From: Eutypella sp. D-1
Lineage: Eukaryota > Ascomycota > Sordariomycetes > Xylariales > Diatrypaceae
Direction of reading: 5' to 3'
NCBI GenBank assembly: GCA_023313575.1
Contig: JAJTTP010000003.1
Coordinates: forward strand, 992,001-1,056,000
Length of the DNA stretch: 64,000 bases
Shown here: one piece after another, positions 9,807-20,807 of the stretch
How positions within the stretch are numbered: the stretch's first letter is position 1
How the letters are laid out: each line of letters opens with the position of its first letter
Program-made: the position numbers and the translations under genes
The notes under the pieces: generated by a model
Seen by the model: the letters and a program-made list of their open reading frames with translations, nothing else
Told to the model about the DNA's origin: nothing
Database searches by the model: none

Positions 9807-12283
9807 CTACATCATAGCACCTGTCGGTGTGCTCATCGTCATAGGCATGCTCAGCGTGTGAAGAGGGTTGAAAGCTGGGCCGTGCGTCATGTTGCCCGTC
9901 GCAAGGCCATTGTTCGGTTGTGCCGAGTTGGCCACGGAGTTGAGGGAGCCCGAAACGTAGCCGCCTTCCGAGGTCGGCGAGGCTTCGTCGATCGAGCCGA
10001 GCTGATCCTCGCCCGAGAACTCCTCCTCCTCTTCGCCTGATAGAGGTAGTCCGCCTTCGGCGCCGTCGCCTCGCTCATGCGTTCGCCTGTGCCTAAAGAA
10101 TTGGTCAGCCATACTGCTTAACAACACATGGGATCTTCGCTCCTGATGAGTTGAAATTGATGTCGTGCTACTGCTGTGACGCGGATTGGCTGGTTTGGAT
10201 TAGGTCGCTCTGTGTGCACGCGGCACTATACATCATTTCTCATCACAGGAACTCAGAGTCGACAGCTAAGGAAAGGTCTGGGAGGCATACTGTGCTAGGT
10301 TGTCGGATCTGGAAAATGCCTTGTTACATTGAGGGCAGATGTAAGGCCTTTCCTGTGTATGGGTTCTCACGTGTCTAGGTGATAGGTTAGATTTGATCTC
10401 GGCGCACCAAAGAAAACAAGACTTTATAAATAACTCTTCTTACCGCTTCAGGTGCTCTAAACGCTTGAACAGGCGACCGCACGTGGGGATTGGGCATGAG
10501 TGGGACTTTTGCGGATAAGGGCCGATCTCCATGACCGTGGCAGAGCGGGCGCGGCGAAGGACATTAGGACTTGGCCCCGCCTGCGGTGCCCGGTGCTCAT
10601 GGATGCCCCTCTCCGAATGGACATCATCGTGGCCCATCTGGGGAAATTCCTGCTGGAGATGCAGGGGGTTGTTCGAGGGGCTACCCTCAACAGTCGACAG
10701 GGGAGTGCCGTGCCTCGACATATCGATAAGCTCCTTGTGTTGCTGGCTGTTCATCGAGATGGCGGAGTGGCTGTAGGACAGACCGGGGGGAGAGTTGTTC
10801 TGAGACTCGTCGCCCTCGGGGACAGGTCCTACGGATAGCGACACGGATCTTCTCAGGTCAGACGGCCGGTGACCCACGGACTGGGCCTGCGCGGTTGCAG
10901 CCGCGATGGCGGACATCGGAGGCGGGATTGACGATCGCCGCCTTCGCTGCTTGTATGTAGGCGAGCCTTCGATAACGGAATAGACGGGATTGGCGCCATA
11001 ACCGCGCGAGAACTGGGGACCAGCGATGTTGGACGGTGGTAACTGGATCATGGAACCCATACCATTCACGCCAATGTGATCGGGGATGGCTGTGAACAGC
11101 CCGGTGTCTTCGTTAGCGATATACGCAGGCTCGGCACCCATTCCCAGGGCTTGCTGAGGGGGTGTGATCGGCTCGAAAGAGATACCTCGGTTGCCGTAGT
11201 CTTCGTAGTGCGAAGAGGAAACGAAGGAAGGCGCAGGCGAATATTCCATACCAAATGATGGCATGGACGCGTGGCGCTGGTGGGCCTGCGAAATAGGAAC
11301 ACCGTTCTGGTTGTACTGGACGCGGGCGAAATCAGGCTCCCTCTTGACCACTTGCTGAACCTGCTGGACCTGCTGCGGCATCGCTGGGGGCATGGTCGCC
11401 ATGGTGCCGAACTGAGCCATGGCGTCCAACCCATCCGCTAAAGGGGCCATCGTCTGAGGGATCATCTGAGGGGGCGGCATGGACTCCATCGCCCGCATGA
11501 CGGGAGACGGAGCCTGTGACTGAGAAAAAGGCATTGCCTGAGCGTTGAATGAAGACGAGTTGGCTTGCTGAGCCTTCGTCAGCTGCTCGTAGAGCGACTG
11601 CGAGGAGTCGTACTGGAAGGAAAGCGCCGGCTCGCTAACAGCAACTGTGGTGGCTTCCTGACCCATCTTCTCCCGCTTGAGATCTCGCTCTAAGGCATCG
11701 AGGAAGAGCCGGTCGTGAGGAACACTGTACCAGTAGAAGACCTTCTGCTTCTTTTGTGTCCGGATGCAGTTGTTCTTGTACAGGAAGTCCAGGAAGGGGC
11801 TCTTGGGCTCCTCGAGAGAGGCATCCGTACCCGACTTGAGGTTTCTCAGGTCCGAGAAAATGCCCTCTTCAAATTTCTTGGAGTTTTTAACGGGGCGGCC
11901 GAAAGCCTGGAATCGGAAAGACAGGCATCGGACAATATCAGTACCAGAAATGTGAAAAAGGTTATTCCATAGTATACATGACACATATTCGCCGGTTGGT
12001 AGCAGAAATCTCCGGATGTACTGCTCTGGTTGCCAATCGACAGGGGCCGAGATGAGAAAGTATTTCACTACAGAATTGCGGTCAGTCACAGGAAACGGCA
12101 ACAAACAACAGCCTCCACCCCCATCCGTCTATATCTTCTCCTCCCAACGACCCAGGTAAGTTAAGTGTGCGACTCACGATTATCAACTTGCTGAAGGGCT
12201 ACCTGAGCATCATGTGGTAGGGCTTGCTGAGCTTCTTCGCTCAGCATAAAGGTTTCTGGCTTCTGGGGGGCTGTCGACGCCAT
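9807..12283 (-). CDS. ste12: STE12 homeodomain/zinc-finger transcription factor
   Basis: Ste12 is the nuclear target of the pheromone and invasive-growth MAP kinase pathway. In plant-pathogenic fungi it controls penetration-related functions, and in others mating and fruiting. Four exons fit: 12178-12283, 10444-12067, 10291-10374 and 9807-10092, giving 699 residues. The STE DNA-binding domain spans about residues 34-150, with [35 protein letters not shown] and [20 protein letters not shown]. The middle is Gln/Ser/Pro-rich. Two C2H2 fingers follow: C560-x4-C565-x12-H578-x3-H582 and C590-x2-C593-x12-H606-x3-H610. The tail is acidic ([20 protein letters not shown]). Yeast Ste12 lacks these fingers; their presence is the filamentous-fungal form. 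The first finger is split by intron 2 after residue 576, and exon 3 is exactly 84 nt. The start is the first ATG of the frame and gives the usual [19 protein letters not shown] start. Confidence 0.98.
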
Positions 12284-14000
12284 CGCTCCGTGATGCGAGT
12301 ACATAATGTACTACGCCCAAATCGCCTTCAGAACTGTTTCTAGAGTTTTTACACCAACTTATCTTACTAAGTGGCCCAGTGGAGTCCGACTATCCCAAGT
12401 GATCGGGGGGATTTGAGGAAAATCCGTTGGTCAAATTTGGGTCAGTAAGTGACTCAGCTGGTCATTAGCGGGAAGACCTGTGCTCCTCTAGTTCTAGTAT
12501 ATCGTATCGTCGATCCCGTTTGGGGCGTCGGCTGTCACAGCAACTAAATAATAATAAGTAGTCGAAATGCCAGAAGGAATCCTCAAAAGGCGCTGCCGTG
12601 TGAAGGCGATAGATAAACAGTCAGTCGTTAAATAACAATAGGACTTCGTTGCGGTCGATGACAAGTTGCGTGTGTCGGTTTAAATCGTGTGTCGAGACCA
12701 GCCCGTACGTGTTTTGGTTTAACTTGGTTTTAAATTGATTGTGAGTGATTGGAGACGAACAAGTAGGGAAAATGCGTCGATTTGCTTCAAGCGAATGAAT
12801 GGTCAGGTTTTAGGCGATAAGTGAACCTTCAAGGTGAATAATGCCAAATGAGTAGTAGTGAGGGTGGACTTGATGTGTACAGTTCGATGCGATCCAGCAG
12901 TTCGAGAGGGTGAACGAACTGTGCGTCGAAGTGGAGAGTAGGCGGCAGATGCTGATTCCAGGAATGGACTGCAATGTCAATACAGTCGTCGTTGTCGTCG
13001 TCGTCCTTGGTTGGTGTAGGATGTTTCCCTCGTAACAGACGATGGGTGATCTCTTCCTTCTCGTCTTGTATAATGTGTATGTATGTATGTGTGTATGTGT
13101 GTGCTTCTTCCAGACACGATACGACACGATACAGCACAACAACCTTATAATAAAACAGAATAGACACTCAAGGTCGCATTAAAAAAAAAGCCTCTGTAAT
13201 GTTTGACTAGAAACAATTACAGGAGGTATATAAGAAGATTATAATCTCAAAACAGCAGCAATCCCCAGGGATCAGACAGTTATAGTAGTATAAAGCCAGT
13301 TTAAAAGCCAGTATATGTCAATGCTGTAATACTGGTATCTACTGGTAAAAGATACTGGGTTATTTGCGGAGAGAATGGGTGAAGGGGGATATAGAGGGAA
13401 TGCCCAGGTGTAGTTGTGGGGGTGGTTTAAAAGTGACCACGAAAAGAATTTATGCGGGCGGGAGGGATAGAGGGATAGAGGGAATTCTGTCGTTTTATTT
13501 GAGTGGGAAGGCTCCAGGGCTGGCCAGGGGTCCAGGGATGGTGCTGCTTTGGGGTTATTATTATCTTATTTGAGAGAGAAGAAGAGAAACGTCTCGCGCT
13601 GCTTTTTTTTTGTGAGATGAATTGGGGAATTTCAAGTGTGGGCTCGTTCCCCCCTTCCTGTAAATTAATTGGATGGAGAAAGGATTAGTCGTGAATTTCC
13701 AGCCACACGATAGCGGGACGGTTAAGGTGATGAGTGTTTATGAGGGAAGAATTGGAAGGGGAAAAAAGTAGCAGAGAAGAAAAAAAGAAGAAAAGAGAGG
13801 AATATTCTGAATAGAATCGATCTTGCAAAGAAGATGCGAACAAATATGTTTGGCAAAAAAAGGGGGGGAGAGAGGGGGGGAAAGGGAAACAGTGTGTGAG
13901 GAGGGCAAGACTACCTAATAATAAGAAATGGCGGCTCCAGGGCTGGGTGGAGGGAAAAGAGGGCATTGGGGGGAGTTCTTCTTACAGGTAGGTACAAAGT
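12284..14000. promoter_or_regulatory. upstream region of STE12
   Basis: This is gene-free DNA upstream of STE12. A TGACTCA heptamer (the CPC1/Gcn4-type consensus) lies at 12450-12456, about 170 bases before the STE12 ATG. Further out there is a GT/AT-rich TATG/TGTG repeat (about 13075-13103) and long purine/pyrimidine-biased runs (13570-13900). Small open frames of 60-110 codons here are low-complexity and overlap; none is convincing. The STE12 promoter and leader should lie at the left end of the region. Confidence 0.45.
12450..12456. promoter_or_regulatory. TGACTCA motif (CPC1/Gcn4-type) upstream of STE12
   Basis: An exact TGACTCA heptamer lies about 170 bases upstream of the STE12 ATG. 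It matches the binding consensus of the general amino-acid control activator. A single heptamer is expected by chance several times in a window of this size, so function is uncertain. Confidence 0.3.
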
Positions 14001-17000
14001 AGGTATTCCAAGGTTCTTCCTTTTCAAGCCTTTTTTCACTCTCTCTACATAGTAACTATCTCTCTTTTCCAGCTTAGCTGGAGGTTTTGGTCTCTTCCAA
14101 TTAACCCGATATGTACATCCCTACATACCTACTTGATAGGTACTGCTCCCACTTATCCGAGAATATAGATATACATACCTACTACCTGGCCCCGGGTGTG
14201 AGTATGTGTACATAATAACTGAATGGATATAAGATATACCTCCCCGTACATTTTTAGACTACAACTATCTACCTGGTTGCCTGGTAAGAGATAGGCCAGC
14301 TGGACTGACTGGATTGTAATAAGTGATGTCCACGGGTGCTTTTGCTCTTACTAGGTACCTACCTAACTACAAGATACCTACATGTAAGTAGGTTCTGGTT
14401 GGTCCAACTCACTACTGTCAGGTACAATTACATACAAAAATAGAGACGCGACTTGGCTGAGATGAGCCAGGCTCAAATACGTATCTGGATTGTACTCGGT
14501 ATACAAGCCCAATGTGTGGATGGGCAGGTGTTCGGGTGGATTCAGGCACGCGCTGAATGTACCTGTTCTTAGGCGAGTCCATACATTTTGGGAATAAAAA
14601 AGACTCAATGGGGCGGGCAAACGGGGAGGACGGGGCACGAGGGACTGGGGGGGGAGGAGGATAATGATAGGCACGAATGGATATGTACCACAAGTATACG
14701 CAGAGGGGCATCATCACGAACATCCAATGGGAACTGGCCAATGTATGTGGTGTGGGCATGGCAGAGCAATTGGATAGGTGGTTGATATTTGCCCAATCGA
14801 GTGTAGACGCTCCCTCTGACCCCTGTCATTACAGCCCTGTACAGTAAGGAATGCAGCTGTGCAGGCATTTCCGTTGCTACCTTATTCAAGGTGACTTGTA
14901 CTCATCTCGTACCGTCCAAGCCAACGAACGAGCCAATGTACCTGGCCCTAGCAAGTCTAAGCCAGGATGGGATTGGTCGAGAGTGAGGGACCACCATCTG
15001 CACAGATACCCAGAAATCTGAGCTTAGCGGCGGCTGTAGTAACGGCTTACATCCCTCTTAGGCTTGACGGGGCGGGTCCAGTGCTCATATTACAAGCATG
15101 AAAAAGAACATGGGGGGCTAAGACCAACTAGGGGTGCCTCATGGTAATCCAGGGTACCAAGGTACGTAGCACAGGATACTAGCCAGTTAGGTACGGAAGT
15201 GAGAAAGCCACTTACTAGTCCACCTTGATATTATTACAACAATACTCCAGCTACGTATCTTTACATACATCAATGGATTGTTATCCATCCATAACCTGTT
15301 GAAGTCTCTTTAGGCAGCTCGTGTAGTTAGAAGGTCGTTGAATTTGAATATGCAGTCTAAAACTCAATTCGAAATACAAACATCAGGTAGTCTCTCGCCC
15401 CGCAAGAGCTTAACTCTGTTCCTGCATACAAAACTTACTTACAACGACAATTCATGTAGCAGAGGTAGCAGTCATGGGCGTATTTTCGCCGTATCCTCAG
15501 TCGGTAATTCGTATGATATATTTTCCCATCTACCAGTCCAGCCTGTCTTCCTGTTATACACCAGGCCCTACTTATCTGGTCCACATGTCTACTCCCGAGC
15601 CACACTGGCAAAACCAGCCGGGGTCCGCCTGTCTTTGCTGCTGCGTGCGGAATAGTTCGGTTCGGTTGTAGGTTTGTGAGTGCCAATGCCAACCCAACCC
15701 TTGAGATCAGATCACAGGGATCCGGTTACGCGGACATGTACTTGTAGTGAAAATGTACACCACACGGACAGGTGACAACGAAAATACCTACATAGTAGCG
15801 GGCGCTATAGTCCGTAGGTGTGACCAAGATTCTGACTGTGCCTCTATGAGGTTATCCCCGATGGCAAGCAATGGCCACGGGTTACTAGTAACATTCACAG
15901 GCATGCAGTGCTGCTGTATATCTCCCCTCTGCATTGGTCAGGAGGTCTGGATTCCGGGGGAGGTCTTCATGACAGCTTAGCAAGGCGAAAGCGGCGGCAA
16001 GGATGGCGATTCAGGAACAGGAAAGCTCACGAAACTACATAGCGCCTATCCACCTATCTACTATACTTCGTATACCTCTGTAACTTATACACTACTTACC
16101 GAGATACTAGAGTAACGCAGTTAGTAACGCGGTTAGTATGACTTAAGTTACATTGCAGAAACGAACTTGTTAGAGAATTTAGCTACACGACGAGCCTCCA
16201 AAAGCCAGGCCAGGCCAGCCCAGATCGGAATTTTGTTCCTCTTGACGAGATGTGTAAGCTTGCCTTGTTTGGTTTTATTATCCCCCGAAAACCCCGACAA
16301 GCATTGCAGTGCAAACTTTCCTAGTAAGGCATTTTTACATCGACTACATACTTCGTACATCCGGTAGTTAGTTCGCAATGACTGGTACATCGTTATGTTA
16401 TCTGACAGGCCTGTGGGCATGCGCTAGGGAGGTCCCTCCGAATATGGAACCCACCCCCCTAACTCCCAGACGCTCTAGAATATGTCAAAAAGTGCAAGTG
16501 GGTGCTTGTTCAACATCAATCATCCCGTTACCTGTTACCGGCTACTTGATACGAACGTCCAGTCTGGAATCCGGTATATAATTTAACAAACAAACACCAA
16601 GAGAGCTCCTCAAGGTGCCCGGCCTGTCAACACTGTAGGTAAAGCCAAAAAGCCCAGCTGTGTATTATTGCTCTCGTACGAGTGCACCCATCCCCTCGGG
16701 TTTCCTTCCCAATTCGCTATAATAGACAGGAGACAAGGCCACCGGATGAACATCATCAACCGACTACTGCAAGACATCTCCCTTTAACTAGATAGGTAGA
16801 TATAAGTGCGTAGCACCCTAGATGGATTTTTAGTCTCTTCAATGTCTCTCCAGCTGGCTTTACTACCGGCCCCCACCCGCCCCAAACAGACAGACAGACA
16901 GACATGCATACAGCAGGCGCGGAAAACACCTGATGATGATAATACTATCGTCCAAACTACTGCTCGTCTAAGACACACTTTTATTAGACAGGCAGGAAGA

Positions 17001-18305
17001 CACACAGGACAACCCACCCGATGCACACGCAACACTTAGGGACTCACTCAGGACAGCGGGGAGAAATAAAGACTCAAAGAAAAAAAGAGGGGGGTCGATG
17101 GGGGGTTTACGTTACGGGAGGTACGGTACAGTTCGGTCGACGCGTAATTTCCGGCCTTTGCTTAGACATCTCGGGCTAAGGCTGGCTGGTTTCTCCCTAC
17201 CTATGTACAAGTTAACAATACTGGAGAGAAGTAACCTGAGCGCATTATTATTACTAGGGAGGTACATAGTCGCGTCCATTTAGTTAGGGCGGCTTATCAG
17301 GGGAATTTCCCGGGCGTGGTAGCTGCTGAGAAAGCTAATGACTACTGGATAACTAATGATGACCCACCAGGAGCAATTCTTGTAATTACCGACGATAAAA
17401 AGATCAGGCGAAGAGGCACAGAGCAAGAGCCACATCACTGGGTTTTTGGGTGTGGTTTTTTTTTTTCTCTCTTTCCTTTCTTTTTCGGTTCTGTTCTTTC
17501 TTGATTTCTAACCCCTGCTAGGTATCGAGATTATTCTTCCCTTACGAAGCACAGTACTTCTTTTTCCTTCGCCTCCCCCTCCCTCTTACTGGGTTATAGC
17601 TGGGCTTACTATATGCGAAGTACTATCCATTACCGTATGTAAATCAAGAGGTGACGTCGCTGCGACGTTCGTATAAAGAGTTTCTCTTCCTTTTCTTGTT
17701 TATATCTCCGCCACGAAGCATCAACGACGAGCAAGGCCCCCTGGGAGGCTTTGGAGAACCGCGTTTCGAAACATGTTTGATAGGGCTGGGGACGGAAACA
17801 GATCAAAAAGGGACGGACTTGTTCAGAGTAAGCTTAGGCAGGCAATGGAATTGGTGAACGTGTCGCAACATATTTTATCGGGTACGCGATCATGAACTAC
17901 TGAGCCATCGATGTCGATGAGAGCTTAGAACGGTTAAGTCCGTCAGCTCTCACCAGCAAGACAGGCACACTATGCACGCCTAGAAGGTTTATTGCTATTC
18001 ATAATTAGGTATTTGCTTTTTAGAGCTGTCAACCCTAAGTGTGGCAAGCTCTCGAATAAGGCAGGTACCCTAAAGGTCTAGACTCCGGAAAAAATCCTCT
18101 GTGTCGCATTTGAGTAAGCTATCCTTCTAAGTTCATCGCGGCGGCAACGACGGATGCCCGTGGACGACAGTACATAGAAGTGAACGAGTCCGTTATAGGT
18201 ACATAGTAGTTGACAGGTAACACCTATCACTGTAGGTACGCTCAAATGGACAGTAGAAGTGCTGCTACGGAGTTCATAGTAGAGATCGGCGCTGCGACGG
18301 AGAAG

Positions 18306-18360
18306 GACGGGGGACGGGGACGGGGACGGGGACGGGGACGGGGGATGGGGAACGGGGACG
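18306..18360. repeat. GGGGAC hexamer minisatellite
   Basis: About nine imperfect GGGGAC/GGGGGAC/GGGGAT units occur in 55 bases, G-rich on the plus strand. Runs of four to five G separated by AC or AT are the layout of a potential G-quadruplex. It lies 26 bases before a telomere-like GTTAGGGTTAG run at 18386-18396. No coding context. Confidence 0.9.
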
Positions 18361-18497
18361 CGGGTTGGCGGGTAGATTCTACTAAGTTAGGGTTAGCGAA
18401 TTTCTTACTGTATGTACCTAGTAGTGTAGTGGTGAACGGGCACCTACCTAGGTTCCCAGATACCCACAGTTCCTTGGCACCCCATTCTGCAAGTTCG

Positions 18498-18530
18498 AAG
18501 CTAATAATTAAGCTAATAATCAAGCTAATG
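18498..18530. repeat. 12-bp tandem repeat, 2.75 copies
   Basis: AAGCTAATAATT, AAGCTAATAATC and AAGCTAATG follow one another directly. The unit is AT-rich and lies in the gene desert. No function is visible. Confidence 0.85.
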
Positions 18531-20773
18531 TAGGTACGTAGGCTGGTCGAATCTGAAACACGCCTGCCGCAATTGCCTAGCCAGCCTCAGAATCCAGGAG
18601 TTGTCAAAGCTGCTCCAAAAACAGCCCTGAATGCAAATCCTTGAGGTCGGCGCTAAAACCTTCTTTTTCACCGGGAGCCACTCAAGGCATTTTTACTCTC
18701 TTTTTACATTTTCCCCACACATCAAGATCGTCGGCGCTTTTTCTCAAAGAAGAACACCAGTGCGGGCGTGCATGATGTGGCCAGCTTTTTTACTACATAG
18801 TCTGATAGTCTATAGTACGCAGACAAGTACACTAGATTAGCAGACAGAAAGATTAGCAAAATTAGCAGAGTAGTACGTAGTTAGTGGATGGTCCGTGGGT
18901 AGGCAACGCGAATGACAAGTCCAACAAGGCTCGTCCCGTGAGCGAAGATCGTCAAGAAGAAGCCCCGCCTACACAATGTTAACTTCCGCCCGTCTCATTC
19001 ATAGGTTCAGAAGGTTGGCGAATATAGCGCGCGGGTGAGATAGGTTGATAAGCTCATAGCGACGGGGTGATTATCTACCTCTTAAAATGAATGAATGAAA
19101 AGCTGTCGCCCGAATGCAGATGTCCCGCATGACACATGGTCAAATATGCCGCCCATTAGATGAAGACTAATGGAGAGACAGTTCTAGGCAATTAATCACA
19201 TTGTAGTGTGTCCTAAATCGGCCTATCCAGCTTTCAGGTCACCGTAACGGCTCCAGAGGCTATGCCACAGGTTATGCAGAGGAGGTTACGAGATCTCGTC
19301 GGAGCTAATGCAGACTGACATTACAACGTCAAAGCGAGCCATCACAAGGTGTGATGTCTAGTCGGTGTGCTTGACGGCGGAGTGAATGAATAGCTCAGGT
19401 CACCCATCAGGTCATCGGCCTGTGGTTAGATCCTCCCTGGTGACGAAGCTGATGTGGGGTAGCCTCTTAGCGGACAGGGCGGGCTCTTTTCCAAGAGACC
19501 AAAAAGGGCAGGCGGGGTGTGTTTGATCAACTTGAAACATCGCAACATCCCGAAGATGGGAAGATGAGGATATGGTGGGCACGCTCCCATCTCGGGCGGC
19601 TGCCAGCCTACCCAGCAACCCAGCCACCCAGCCCACAAAAAGCCGAATCCCTATTCTGCGGGACCTTCACTCACTGCCTGCCTATCTGTCAAGGAGTACT
19701 ACTACGTATTTGTCGGGCTGGCTGTCAGGTTGCCTATCAATTGTCAATCATGAAGATCGACCACACATACGTACGTACATCACCACGTACTTATTTACCA
19801 TGTTTGCGTGATGGCATCTTGAAGATCAGCCTCGATAGCTACCCCTAATGGCTTGCAGAAGACCATGGAATAGGGGATAAAGCCCCGGCCAAGAGGCTCC
19901 TTGCGCGCAAACGTGAGACCTCTATAGATACCTAGTAAGCTTGTAAATGATCAATCCATCGTATGCTCGTACCCGCACAGACTGGCGAGCACTAAGCAAG
20001 CTGAATCGAAGATGGGAGAAAGGGGAAAGAAAAAAATACAGGTTACATCGTCGCGAGATGCAAGGCCACTCTGTAATTTTACTAAAGAGGGGGCCTCACA
20101 ATGCAACCCTGACATGACTTACAGAACACCCCAAGGTTCGCGAGTTACCTACTTCGGGCTTCGACTATTTAGGTACATAGCAGACAGAAAGACAGCCAGG
20201 CAAGTAGGCTACCGACTGCCTGCCAATCGAATGGTGCATACGCCGACAGGTGTACGAGGGAAGATTTGCGAACCGAGTAAATTCCCACGATTTCGACGAA
20301 TCGCATGCAGGAATTACTAAGACCCACCTGGACATGCATGCATTTCCCATCGTCGGCGGCGCTCACAACATATTCAGATCTCTCCAACGAACAAGCAGGC
20401 CACGAATGGTGATAGCGGGGGGGCTGGAAGGGGGACCCATCTAACCTAGCTAACCGTCTATTCTTAGACGAGATCTCGCAGCTTCCGAGCCCCGAACTGA
20501 GGCGGCTGGTCCATCGCGGATTCGACGACGTCGACTCGGCGTTACGCGCCCAGAAAGCCAAGCAGCAAGATAAGACAAGAAAGACACAGGCAACCGAATC
20601 AACGGACAGGCGCCACGTTCGCAGAGTATCCCCAAGTCAACCGCCCTTGGTTTATTCGGTAAAATGCGCCACAGGACCACATAAAGTGGTCACCTAGCTT
20701 ACCCATACAACCTCATAGGTAGTTGGCTATCCTATTGTATCGTGTCGTGTGCAGTCGTGCGTACCCATCACCC

Positions 20774-20807
20774 GGGGGGGAGGGGGGGGGGGGGGGGGGG
20801 GGGGGGG
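20774..20807. repeat. poly-G homopolymer tract
   Basis: Seven G, one A, then 26 consecutive G. This is the longest homopolymer in the window. It could be a sequencing or assembly length artefact, or a genuine unstable G-tract capable of quadruplex formation; the sequence alone does not decide. Confidence 0.9.
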
